A stretch of DNA of 43,065 nucleotides from JANOBJ01 sp031411575. GTDB lineage: Bacteria; Pseudomonadota; Gammaproteobacteria; Burkholderiales; Burkholderiaceae_C. The position numbers were made by a program, and so were the translations under genes. The notes under the pieces were generated by a model. That model had not been told where the DNA came from, searched no databases, and was given only the letters and a program-made list of their open reading frames with translations. How positions within the stretch are numbered: position 1 is the stretch's first letter; every line of letters begins with the position of its first letter. This document shows positions 1-7,998 of this stretch, in pieces. The stretch spans positions 1-43,065 of the forward strand of contig JANOBJ010000129.1 of assembly GCA_031411575.1 (NCBI GenBank). The letters are read 5' to 3'.

Positions 1-345
1 CACCTGATGGAAGAGCTTCGCAAGATCAAACGCGTTGTCCAGAAGGCGGATGCCAGCGCGCCGCATGAAGTGCTGCTGGTGATCGATGGCAACACCGGGC
101 AGAACGCGCTGGCGCAGGTCAAAGCCTTTGACGACGCGCTGCAACTTACCGGCCTGATCGTGACCAAACTGGATGGCACGGCCAAAGGCGGCGTGCTGTG
201 CGCCATCGCGCGTTGGGCCGAGGAGCGCGCGCGCACATCGCCAGACTTGCGGCCGGTTCCGGTGTATTTCATTGGCGTCGGCGAGAAACTGGAAGATCTT
301 GAGACTTTTGATGCGCGTGAGTTTGCGCAGGCCCTTTTGAGCTGA
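1..345 (+). CDS. ftsY: FtsY, signal recognition particle receptor (C-terminal fragment)
   Basis: This is the last 114 codons of the SRP receptor GTPase, which docks ribosome-nascent chain complexes at the inner membrane. The reading frame is open from base 1, so the N-terminal and most of the NG domain lie outside the window. Visible motifs are the G4 element TKLDGTAKGG and the closing GVGEKLEDLETFDAREFA segment, both typical of FtsY rather than Ffh, which would continue into an M domain. It ends with TGA, and the next gene starts about 70 bases later. In many Burkholderiales ftsY lies fairly near rpoH, so the genes between them here may be accessory; that is inference. Confidence 0.95.
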   Translation, partial: HLMEELRKIKRVVQKADASAPHEVLLVIDGNTGQNALAQVKAFDDALQLTGLIVTKLDGTAKGGVLCAIARWAEERARTSPDLRPVPVYFIGVGEKLEDLETFDAREFAQALLS

Positions 346-412
346 GCCGGTAAGAACCGCTGTCGCGGTGCGACAGACTTTTTTTGACACCCTCCCGAAC
401 CCTTGTGATCCC

Positions 413-1621
413 ATGAACGCCCTGCACTCCCTGAACCGCCGCCAGGCGCTCGCACTGATCGCGGCCAGTTCTACGGCGTCGGTGTTGGCGCAGCCCAGCC
501 CCTCCTGGGCCGCGATCGAAGCCCAGGCGCGCGGACAGAAGGTGTTTCTGAATGCGTGGGGCGGCAGCGAGCGCACCAACGCCTACCTGCAGTGGGCCGC
601 AACCGAAGTGGTCAAACGCTTTGGCGTGCAGGTCGAGCACGTGAAACTCACCGACACGGCTGAGGCCGTGAAGCGCGTGCGCAGCGAGAAGGCGGCCGGC
701 AAACTGACGGGCGGGACGGTTGACGCCATCTGGATCAATGGCGAGAACTTCCTGACCATGAAGCGCGAGGGCCTGCTGTTTGGCCCGTTCGCCGAAACCC
801 TGCCGAGCTTCCAGCACGTGGACGTGCAGGGCAAACCGACCACCCGCATGGATTTCTCTGAACCGGTAGAGGGGCTGGAAGCGCCCTGGGGCATGGCCCA
901 GTTCACCTTGTTTGCCGACCGCAAGCGCGTGTCCGCACCGCCGCGCAGCATGGCTGCGCTGGCCGAGTTTGCGCGCGCCAACCCGGGCCGTGTGACCTAT
1001 CCCCGCCCGCCCGCCTTCATCGGCACCACCTTCCTCAAGCAGGCGCTGGTCGAACTCAACACCGACCGCTCGGCGCTGTACAAGCCCGTCTCGCCCGAGG
1101 CTTTGACCCGCGCAACCGCGCCGCTGTGGGCCTACCTGGACGGGTTGCACCCGCATCTCTGGCGTGCCGGGAAACAGTTTCCGCAAACCCCCGCTGCCAT
1201 CCGGCAGATGATGGCCGATGGCGAACTGATGGTGGCGCTGACTTTCAACCCCAACGAGGCAGCCAACGAAATCCTCGCCAAGCGGCAGGCGGAGAGCGTT
1301 TACGCGTGGCAGATGGCGGGCGGCTCGATTGGCAACACCCACTTCCTGGCGATTCCATTCAATGCGAATGGCAAGGCGGGTGCGCAGGTGCTGATCAACT
1401 TCCTGCTGTCGCCAGAGGCACAAGCCCGCAAGGCTGATCTCGCGGTCTGGGGTGACCCGACCGTGCTGGCCGTGGACCGGCTGCCCGACGCCGAGCGCGC
1501 GCGCTTTGCCGCCAAGCCCCTGCCTGGCCAGGTGGAACAGACCGTACCGGTGATCCTGGAGCCACACGGCAGCTGGGTTGACCCGCTGGAGCGTGAATGG
1601 CTGAAGCGCTACGGCCAGTAA
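413..1621 (+). CDS. ynjB: YnjB-like ABC transporter substrate-binding protein
   Basis: A 402-residue periplasmic solute-binding protein of the YnjB family, expected to deliver an unknown substrate to the permease encoded next. The ATG at 413 is preferred over an upstream in-frame GTG (368) because it puts a signal sequence directly at the N-terminus: NRRQALALIAASSTASVLAQ, with a twin Arg that may be a Tat signal, cleaved near VLAQ. The mature part begins with FLNAWGGSERTNAYLQW, as in YnjB proteins. It overlaps the permease gene by 25 bases, and ynjB, ynjC and ynjD keep the E. coli order. The substrate of YnjBCD is not known from sequence. Confidence 0.85.
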   Translation: MNALHSLNRRQALALIAASSTASVLAQPSPSWAAIEAQARGQKVFLNAWGGSERTNAYLQWAATEVVKRFGVQVEHVKLTDTAEAVKRVRSEKAAGKLTGGTVDAIWINGENFLTMKREGLLFGPFAETLPSFQHVDVQGKPTTRMDFSEPVEGLEAPWGMAQFTLFADRKRVSAPPRSMAALAEFARANPGRVTYPRPPAFIGTTFLKQALVELNTDRSALYKPVSPEALTRATAPLWAYLDGLHPHLWRAGKQFPQTPAAIRQMMADGELMVALTFNPNEAANEILAKRQAESVYAWQMAGGSIGNTHFLAIPFNANGKAGAQVLINFLLSPEAQARKADLAVWGDPTVLAVDRLPDAERARFAAKPLPGQVEQTVPVILEPHGSWVDPLEREWLKRYGQ

Positions 1622-3270
1622 GCGCCTCGCCGCGGCGAACACCGGCAACCTGGCTGGCCCTGCTGATGGCCGCAGCCATCACCGTACCCTTGTTGTGGGC
1701 CGTTTCTTCAGCGGTGGGTGCTGCGTGGGATGGGCAGGCTTGGCAAGCGCTGATGGCAGACCCGCAGCTGCCGCGCGCGCTGGCAATGACGCTGTGGACC
1801 GGCCTCGCGGCAACGGCTTTGTCGGTGGCGCTGGCTGCGTGGCTGCTGTCGCGCAGCTTCCCCGGGCCGCTCTGGCCGCCGCTGGTCAAGGCGCTTGCGC
1901 CCATGCTGGCAGTGCCGCACGCGGCGTTCGCGATTGGCCTTGCGTTCCTGATCGCGCCCAGCGGCTGGATGTTGCGAGCGCTCTCGCCGTGGGCTACCGG
2001 CTTCGATGCGCCGCCGCCCTGGCCGACCACGCAAGACCCGTGGGGCCTCGGGCTGATCGCGGTGCTGGTCGCCAAGGAGGTGCCCTTTTTGTTGTGGGCG
2101 GCCGCCACCCAGTTGCAACGCGCCGACACCTCCGCGCGTTGGACCCGCGAACTCGATTCGGCACGGTGCATGGGCTACGCGCCGCGCGCGGCCTGGTGGC
2201 GCGTACTGTGGCCACAACTGTGGCCACGCCTGACCGGCCCGCTGGCGGCGGTGCTGGCGTACAGCCTGACCGTGGTGGACATGGCACTGGTGATCGGCCC
2301 CACCTCGCCGCCCACACTCGCGGTGCTGGCCTGGCAGTGGCTGCTGGACGCGGACGCCGCCCTCAATACGCAAGGCGCCGCCGCCGCGTGGCTGCTGGCC
2401 GCCGTGGTGGCACTGCTGGCCGCGGTGCTGTGGGCGCTGCGTCGGGTCGTTCACCGGCACCGCGCCTGGACCAGCGGACGCCGCGGCCGGGTGGTCATCC
2501 GCGCTGCCGCGGGGCCGCATCCGCCACGCGCCCTGATGACCCTGTACGCCAGCGTGATGCTGGCGCTGGCCGCCGGCAGTGTGTCGGGGGTATGGCCATT
2601 CCCCAAGCTGTGGCCCGAGAGCCTGAGCCTGGAAGCCTGGCAGTCAGTGGCGGCAAGCGCGTCGACACTGTGGACTACGCTGGCCCTGGCCTTCATGGCC
2701 AGCGTCACCGCCCTCGCATGGGCGGTGATGTGGCTTGAAACGGCACCTCCGCAATGGGACGCGCGCCTGCGCCAGCTGATCTATCTGCCGTTGTTGCTCC
2801 CCTCGGTGTTGTGGACGGTGGGCCTGCACCGCCTGAGTCTGGCCTGGGGCTGGGATGCGCAATGGGCGGGCCTGTGGCTGGCCCACAGCCTGGCAGCCAC
2901 GCCCTATGTGCTGATCGCGCTGAGTCCCGCGTACCTCGGCTTTGACGAGCGCTATGGGCAAATCGCTTCGTCGCTGGGCAAGGGCCGCATCACCCGCCTG
3001 TTGCGAGTCAAGTGGCCCCTGCTCAAGGCCTCGTTGTATGGCGCGGCGGCGGTCGGTTTTGCCGTCAGCGTGGCGCAATACCTGCCGACGCTGTTCGTGG
3101 GCGCCGGCAGGTTTTCCACGGTCACCACGGAGGCCGTGACGCTGGCCAGCGGGGCGCAGCGCTCGTTGACAGCCGCCTATGCCTGGCTTCAATGGCTGCT
3201 GCCGGCAGCGGCCTTCGGCATTGCGGCCTGGGCGGGACGGCCGCGACGTTTTACGGGTGCGGCCGCATGA
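1597..3270 (+). CDS. ynjC: YnjC-like ABC transporter permease (two fused permease halves)
   Basis: A 557-residue inner membrane protein with about 12 hydrophobic segments, made of two binding-protein-dependent permease halves in one chain, as in E. coli YnjC. Each half has an EAA-like loop facing the ATPase: near residues 185-215 (SARCMGYAPRAAWWRVLWPQ) and near 450-475 (IASSLGKGRITRLLRVKWPL). The start at 1597 overlaps the end of ynjB; a later ATG at 1666 is possible but would cut into the first membrane segment. It ends in an ATGA overlap with the ATPase gene, so the three are almost certainly translated together. Confidence 0.87.
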   Translation: MAEALRPVSASPRRTPATWLALLMAAAITVPLLWAVSSAVGAAWDGQAWQALMADPQLPRALAMTLWTGLAATALSVALAAWLLSRSFPGPLWPPLVKALAPMLAVPHAAFAIGLAFLIAPSGWMLRALSPWATGFDAPPPWPTTQDPWGLGLIAVLVAKEVPFLLWAAATQLQRADTSARWTRELDSARCMGYAPRAAWWRVLWPQLWPRLTGPLAAVLAYSLTVVDMALVIGPTSPPTLAVLAWQWLLDADAALNTQGAAAAWLLAAVVALLAAVLWALRRVVHRHRAWTSGRRGRVVIRAAAGPHPPRALMTLYASVMLALAAGSVSGVWPFPKLWPESLSLEAWQSVAASASTLWTTLALAFMASVTALAWAVMWLETAPPQWDARLRQLIYLPLLLPSVLWTVGLHRLSLAWGWDAQWAGLWLAHSLAATPYVLIALSPAYLGFDERYGQIASSLGKGRITRLLRVKWPLLKASLYGAAAVGFAVSVAQYLPTLFVGAGRFSTVTTEAVTLASGAQRSLTAAYAWLQWLLPAAAFGIAAWAGRPRRFTGAAA

Positions 3271-3887
3271 GTTTGCGCATTGATGTCACGCGCCTCGCCC
3301 TGCGGGAAACGCCGCTCATCACCGGGCTGTCGCTCGACGTGCCGCCAGGTGTGGTGCACACGGTCATGGGCGCCAGCGGCTCGGGCAAGTCGAGCCTGCT
3401 GGCCGCGGTATGCGGCACACTTGCCACAGTCTTTGGATTCGAAGGCACGGTATCGTTGTACGGCCGGCGCATCGACCATCTACCGACCGAGCAGCGCCGC
3501 GTGGGCATCCTGTTTCAGGACGATCTGCTGTTCGCACACATGACCGTACGCGAGAACCTGTTGTTCGCGGTGCCCGCCGGCCCCAGGGTCCATCGCGAAG
3601 CCCAAGTGGCCCAGGCGCTCAGCGACCTCGAACTGCCAGGCTTTGCCAACGCCGACCCGGCGACGCTCTCGGGGGGGCAGCGCGCCCGCGTGGCGCTGAT
3701 GCGAGCCTTGCTGGCGCAGCCACAGGCGTTGTTGCTGGACGAACCCTTTTCCAGACTCGATGCCGCGCTGCGGGGGCGGATGCGCGAGTTCGTTTTTTCC
3801 ACTGTCCAGGCGCGGCAAATCCCGGTGCTGCTCGTCACGCACGACGAGGCCGATGTGGCCGAGCGCCAGCACCTGACGAGGCTGTAG
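3267..3887 (+). CDS. ynjD: YnjD-like ABC transporter ATP-binding protein
   Basis: A 206-residue ATPase that would power the YnjBC importer. Walker A is GASGSGKS at residues 35-42. The Q-loop is in ILFQDDLLF, the signature is LSGGQRARVALMRALL, Walker B is ALLLDEPFSRLD, and the switch His is in LLVTHDEADV. The start ATG overlaps the permease stop (ATGA). It lacks the C-terminal regulatory domain found in sulfate or maltose ATPases and matches the short YnjD length. The CDP-alcohol phosphatidyltransferase gene begins at the very next base after its stop. Confidence 0.88.
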   Translation: MSLRIDVTRLALRETPLITGLSLDVPPGVVHTVMGASGSGKSSLLAAVCGTLATVFGFEGTVSLYGRRIDHLPTEQRRVGILFQDDLLFAHMTVRENLLFAVPAGPRVHREAQVAQALSDLELPGFANADPATLSGGQRARVALMRALLAQPQALLLDEPFSRLDAALRGRMREFVFSTVQARQIPVLLVTHDEADVAERQHLTRL

Positions 3888-4502
3888 ATGCTGGACCGTT
3901 ACGCAACCGCCCTGATCAAACCCGCGGTTGACGCGATGGCCAGGACGCTGGGGCGAGCTGGCGTCACGGCCGATCAGTTGTCCCTCGCGGGCTTCGGCAT
4001 CGGGCTGATTGCTTCTTTTTTGATAGCGAATCGTTTTTACTTGACGGGAGCCGCCGGGATTTTTCTCTCCCGGCTTTGCGATGCGCTGGATGGTGCCGTG
4101 GCGCGCCTGACAGCTCCCACAGATCGCGGTGGATTCCTGGACATCGCGCTGGATTTCCTGTTTTATGCCAGCGTACCCCTGGCGTTTGCGTTTGCCGACC
4201 CAGCCCGCAACGCGCTGCCAGCCGCCATGCTGCTGGCAGCCTTCGTCGGTACCGGTTCCAGCTTTCTGGCGTTTGCAGTCATCGCCGCCAAGCGGGGCAT
4301 GACCAGCACCGCCTATCCGGACAAGTCGTTCTATTTTTTGGGCGGGTTGACCGAGGCGACAGAAACACTCGCGTTCTTTGCCGCCATGTGCGTGTGGCCC
4401 TCGCACTTCGCAACACTGGCCTGGGTTTTCGCGGCCCTGTGCGGCATCACCACGGTGATGCGGATCGCGTTTGGCTGGAAGGCTTTTCGGGGATCAATTT
4501 GA
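3888..4502 (+). CDS. CDP-alcohol phosphatidyltransferase family protein
   Basis: A 204-residue multi-spanning membrane enzyme of the family that joins a CDP-linked lipid and an alcohol, as in phosphatidylglycerophosphate or phosphatidylinositol synthesis. The metal-binding signature is clear: DALDGAVAR, then seven residues, then GGFLDIALD, which supplies the conserved Asp residues. Which alcohol is used cannot be told. It starts directly after ynjD, suggesting cotranscription. Codons at 4011-4027 are a copy of the 17-bp palindrome found ten times in this window, read in frame as ASFLIA inside a membrane segment. The last nine bases overlap the convergent nucleoside hydrolase gene. Confidence 0.87.
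   Translation: MLDRYATALIKPAVDAMARTLGRAGVTADQLSLAGFGIGLIASFLIANRFYLTGAAGIFLSRLCDALDGAVARLTAPTDRGGFLDIALDFLFYASVPLAFAFADPARNALPAAMLLAAFVGTGSSFLAFAVIAAKRGMTSTAYPDKSFYFLGGLTEATETLAFFAAMCVWPSHFATLAWVFAALCGITTVMRIAFGWKAFRGSI
4011..4027. repeat. 17-bp palindromic repeat, copy 1 (in coding sequence)
   Basis: GCTTCTTTTTTGATAGC, a degenerate copy of the GCTATTATTTTAATAGC-type element, inside the phosphatidyltransferase gene and in the frame that starts at its first G. Confidence 0.5.
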
Positions 4503-5513
4503 TGGTCCCCGGGGCGGCAGCGACAAGCCAGCCTGGTCCAATCTGCCAAAAAAATCGTTGAAGATGGCATCCCGTTGTACCGCAAAGGCCTCGCGCATCC
4601 AGTGCCTCGCAGGATCGCTCCGCCAGCGGCGGTCCGCGCCGAGACGGGGCGTACGCACCAGCTCGCTCGATACCCACTGCGGATTGAGCAGCCACGCGAT
4701 ATTGATGACGTCCCAGATGACCCAGCTGTGCGGCTGCTTCCCTTCCAGGCCCAGGATCGGCCACAAGGGGTTGTGGGTGAACAGGTGGTGCAAGTAGTTG
4801 CCGATCGCACCACGTCCTTGCACGTAACGCTCCACCTCGGCCAACGACAGCCTCAATTGCGCCCCCACGTGAAAGCCAGGCAGATACACCAGCGGTACGC
4901 CGCTGTCCAACAGTATCTGGCTGGCCACCAGATCCTGCTCAAGGTTGAACGAGTCATTGACGTGCGGGGCGTGCGAGGGATAGCCGCTGGTCCACACCAC
5001 CACCACCTGATCCACGATATCGGGCGCCAGGAGCAAGGCACTCGCCACGTTGGTCACGCAACCCAGTGCCACCACATACAGCGGCGCATCAGGCTTGCTA
5101 GCCCGTGCGGTGGCAATCAGGTGATCGACCGCATCGCTGCGCCGTGGCTCCCATGCCGACGGCAGGTAGCCCGCGCTGCCGCGCCAGACAAAGCCTTGCG
5201 ACGGGAGGCCCAGCAGGTCAAAGAGGTGCAGGATCTCCTGGTAGCTGCGTTCCATGCCGACATCGGGCGGGTTGAACGGCATAGCGTCGGCCGGAGCCAG
5301 CGGCAACGCGAGGCGCCGGTGTGCGAACGAAAACGGCGCTGCGTACACCGCTTCGAGCTGCAGGGCCTCGTTCGCCATCAACGCCCACGCCAGCGCGAAC
5401 TGATCGTCGATTTCGTTCGCGGCATCGGTATCGATCACCACGCGCGGGCGGGCGGCCGGCAGCGCAAGTCGTGCGCGGTACCAGTCATCGCCATGAGTGG
5501 GGAAATCAGCCAC
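4494..5513 (-). CDS. Inosine-uridine-type nucleoside hydrolase family protein
   Basis: A 339-residue protein of the nucleoside hydrolase fold, which splits the N-glycosidic bond of ribonucleosides using a bound Ca2+. The N-terminal metal motif is DTDAANEIDDQFALAWAL, a variant of the classical DTDPGIDDALAL. Later elements are VALGCVTNVASALL, NDSFNLEQDLVASQILL and WDVINIAWLL, the last keeping the metal Asp but with Trp where the catalytic His usually sits, so the substrate or chemistry may differ. GTG at 5513 is the preferred start: it has GGAG seven bases upstream and overlaps the previous gene's stop. An in-frame ATG at 5564 would overlap that gene by 59 bases. It is the last gene of a three-gene coupled operon with the glycosyltransferase and kinase. 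Confidence 0.8.
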   Translation of the reverse strand: MADFPTHGDDWYRARLALPAARPRVVIDTDAANEIDDQFALAWALMANEALQLEAVYAAPFSFAHRRLALPLAPADAMPFNPPDVGMERSYQEILHLFDLLGLPSQGFVWRGSAGYLPSAWEPRRSDAVDHLIATARASKPDAPLYVVALGCVTNVASALLLAPDIVDQVVVVWTSGYPSHAPHVNDSFNLEQDLVASQILLDSGVPLVYLPGFHVGAQLRLSLAEVERYVQGRGAIGNYLHHLFTHNPLWPILGLEGKQPHSWVIWDVINIAWLLNPQWVSSELVRTPRLGADRRWRSDPARHWMREAFAVQRDAIFNDFFGRLDQAGLSLPPRGPSN

Positions 5514-6813
5514 CAGTGTGCTCCAGTTGTTGCAGCCGCCGCCAGTCGGCCGGCTCATCCACATCCCACAGGGGTTTCATTTCATGCCAGCTCGCACCGG
5601 CGCCCCGAAGTTGATCCCGGGTCTGCGCCAGGACCTGCGGTGTACTCCACGCAATGCCTTCAAACGCCTGAGGAATGGGCTTGCGCAGACCGATGAGCAC
5701 GTAGCCTCCATCTTCCGCGGGGATAAACACCACATCGTGCCGCGTTAGCGCGAATGCCGCCTGCTGCAGATGCCCTGGCGCGAGCACCGGACAGTCCGTT
5801 CCGACCAGCAACAGCGGCATGCCGGGATGGTCGGCAAAGTGCCGGTCGCACGCCTGCCCCATGCGTAGACCAAGATCACCGGCTGGTTGGGTCAGGCAAA
5901 CCGTGCCGTGCACATGGCGCAGCGCGCGGAAGAAGCGATGGGTCGCAGCAGGCGCGCACCACAACACGACGGATCCCAGCGCCGCCGCATGGACAGTGTC
6001 AACCGTGTCGCGGGCAAAGCGCCGCTGGACGCGGGCCGCGCCCGCCGCTCCTAGCGCAGGGATGAGCCGCGTCTTGGCCAGACCGGCCACCGGGGCCTTG
6101 GCCAGAATGGCAACGCTCGCCGCCGTGGGTGCCGGTCTGGGCAGATACCCGTAGCCGCGGGACAGCGCGTCCGGATCAGCGCCCAGAGCATACCGGGCGC
6201 GCAGCTGCCACATCAGCAGGATGGTGCGCCACACGCCCTGTTTTTCCCACCGCCGACCGGACGTGGTCACCTGCGCCCGCAGGCATGCCGGTGGACCCCG
6301 TCGCTTCAGGCGCCTGGACAGATCAATGTCCTCCATCAGCGGCAATGCCGCGAAACCGCCTTCAGCCTCAAAGGCCGTACGGCGAACAAACATCGCCTGA
6401 TCGCCAGTGGCCACGCCGCTGAGGCGAGAGCGCAGGTTCATCAGGCGCTCGACCACCCGCAGCATCGGGTGTGCGCCGTCGATGCACACATCAAACCGGC
6501 CCCACAGGCGAGCCTGAAGCGCCTGTCCGATCAGACCGTCGGCGTCAGCGGGCAATTCCGTGTCTGCATGTAGAAACAGCAAGGCGTCTGCGTGGCTGCC
6601 CCGGGCGCCCGCATTCATCTGCGCCGCACGGCCACGTGGCGCCAGCAGCACGCGGTCCGCCAGGGCTCGGGCGACGGCCCACGTGTTGTCGGTACTGCCC
6701 CCGTCGACCACCACGATCTCAACACCGCGTTCGCGCAGCGATCGCAAAGCCATCAATCGCCGCGGGAGGGTGTCGCCCTCGTTCAGGACGGGCATCACCA
6801 CGCGCAGCCTCAT
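5506..6813 (-). CDS. Two-domain glycosyltransferase: GT2 (TIGR04283-like) fused to DUF2064 (TIGR04282-like)
   Basis: A 435-residue fusion. Residues 1 to about 225 form a GT-A family 2 glycosyltransferase with VVMPVLNEGDTL at the N-terminus, VVDGGSTDNT (36-44), LFLHADTELP (79-88) and PLMEDIDLSRRLK (158-170). Residues about 232-435 form a DUF2064 nucleotidyl/glycosyl-transferase-like domain with AILAKAPVAGLAKTRLIPALG, LLVGTDCPVL and AEDGGYVLIGL. As I recall the definitions, these two families were named rSAM/selenodomain-associated transferases and later tied to arsenosugar synthesis. The ATG at 6813 overlaps the kinase stop (ATGA); a longer frame upstream is a shadow of the kinase gene. No radical SAM gene of the ArsS type is in the window. 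Confidence 0.87.
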   Translation of the reverse strand: MRLRVVMPVLNEGDTLPRRLMALRSLRERGVEIVVVDGGSTDNTWAVARALADRVLLAPRGRAAQMNAGARGSHADALLFLHADTELPADADGLIGQALQARLWGRFDVCIDGAHPMLRVVERLMNLRSRLSGVATGDQAMFVRRTAFEAEGGFAALPLMEDIDLSRRLKRRGPPACLRAQVTTSGRRWEKQGVWRTILLMWQLRARYALGADPDALSRGYGYLPRPAPTAASVAILAKAPVAGLAKTRLIPALGAAGAARVQRRFARDTVDTVHAAALGSVVLWCAPAATHRFFRALRHVHGTVCLTQPAGDLGLRMGQACDRHFADHPGMPLLLVGTDCPVLAPGHLQQAAFALTRHDVVFIPAEDGGYVLIGLRKPIPQAFEGIAWSTPQVLAQTRDQLRGAGASWHEMKPLWDVDEPADWRRLQQLEHTGG

Positions 6814-7883
6814 GCGTGCAGCATCCCGTCCACCGCATCGAACTCGTCCAGGGCTTTTTCCACCACGCCGCGGCTCAGGTAGTGATCGACCCGGTTTCGC
6901 ACATGGGCCACCAGCCGGGCATTGCTGCGCTCGGCAGACCAATCCTCGCCATCGGCCGAAACTCGGGCCGCCGCGCCCGACACGGCACGCCATTTGGCAC
7001 ACCAGGTGATTGACCAGAGCCACATGGCCCGGCGCAGGTGAACATGCCACTGCAGCGCAGCACCGGCAGCCACCGGATCCATCGCGTCCGTCCAAAAAGA
7101 ATACGCCTGAAGGACTGTCGGCAGATCCAGCACGGCATGCGTATCGAGATCCCAGGTTGTTGAGGTGTACAGGGTCGCATGTGCAAGATCGAGGCCCGGG
7201 TAGCTGTAGCGGCATTTCTCCAGGTCCACCAGAACAGCATGGCCATCGGCGCGAACCATGAAATTGCCGGGGTGCCCATCAAACGCAATCAGATGCCGTG
7301 GGGGCCGGTCGCAACGGGCACAGGTCCCCTGCAGGCGCGCCATCTCGGTTTCAACCCTCAGCCGTACGGCGGCTTCCACCCCGGCGGCGGGCAAGTGGCC
7401 GGACTGAGCCCCAATCTCGTCCAGCAACGCCTGCAGTGGGTCAGCCGCGTCGAGGAGCGGCGCGCGTTCGGAGTTCGGGGGCACCGCCAAACTGTGCAGG
7501 GCAGCCAGCGCGCGCATGATGGCGCCCAAATCGTCCGGCAGCACAGCACTTCGGCCGACGATCTCTTCCACCAAAAGCGCGCCGCGCGGCAGATGTTCCG
7601 AAGGCGCAAGCAACCCCAGCAACCGCGGCGCATGGCCGGCAGCGCTGGCTCGCTCGAAACACGTTGCCTGATAGGCGAGATTGTCGATTGCGCCCAGCTG
7701 CAACTGGCTTTGCTTGGGAATGCGGGCAAGTGCGCCGGTTCCGACCAGTCGCACATGGTCGTGGGCCAGCCCCTTGTCCCGCAGCCGTTCGAGACGAACG
7801 TCTGTCCACGCGTGGCCTTTGTCCCGCAGTGCAGCACGCAATGCGGCAATCAAGCTGTCAACGGCGGGAAATGAAGTGCGCAT
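6810..7883 (-). CDS. Aminoglycoside phosphotransferase (APH)-family small-molecule kinase
   Basis: A 357-residue protein with the APH/choline kinase fold, expected to transfer phosphate from ATP to a hydroxyl of a small molecule, possibly a sugar. The catalytic loop is LIAFDGHPGNFMV (Asp, then Asn four residues on), followed by the metal-binding AVLVDLEKCRYSYPGLDLAH. The N-terminal lobe is HDHVRLVGTGALARIPKQSQ. ATG 7883 is chosen over 7937 because it starts cleanly at MRTSFPAVDSLI. It heads a minus-strand operon with the glycosyltransferase fusion and nucleoside hydrolase, divergent from the flavoprotein operon across a 115-base spacer. Substrate unknown; neighbours favour sugar or nucleoside chemistry rather than antibiotic resistance. 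Confidence 0.8.
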   Translation of the reverse strand: MRTSFPAVDSLIAALRAALRDKGHAWTDVRLERLRDKGLAHDHVRLVGTGALARIPKQSQLQLGAIDNLAYQATCFERASAAGHAPRLLGLLAPSEHLPRGALLVEEIVGRSAVLPDDLGAIMRALAALHSLAVPPNSERAPLLDAADPLQALLDEIGAQSGHLPAAGVEAAVRLRVETEMARLQGTCARCDRPPRHLIAFDGHPGNFMVRADGHAVLVDLEKCRYSYPGLDLAHATLYTSTTWDLDTHAVLDLPTVLQAYSFWTDAMDPVAAGAALQWHVHLRRAMWLWSITWCAKWRAVSGAAARVSADGEDWSAERSNARLVAHVRNRVDHYLSRGVVEKALDEFDAVDGMLHA

Positions 7884-7998
7884 GCTTGCGGCTACGGAAA
7901 CGACATCCGCCAAGGATAATGCAGCTGGTCGGGGCAACGAGGGTTGTAAGAACCCTTCGCATTGCGCGACCTAACCGAACCAACCCTCAAGGCTGCAC

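Noticed and set aside
269..1648. 459-codon open frame on the minus strand opposite the ynjB-like gene
   Set aside because: Codon shadow in GC-rich DNA; the plus-strand protein has a signal peptide and family motifs, the minus frame has none.
4575..5696. 373-codon plus-strand frame opposite the nucleoside hydrolase
   Set aside because: Antisense shadow without motifs; the minus strand has a clear nucleoside hydrolase.
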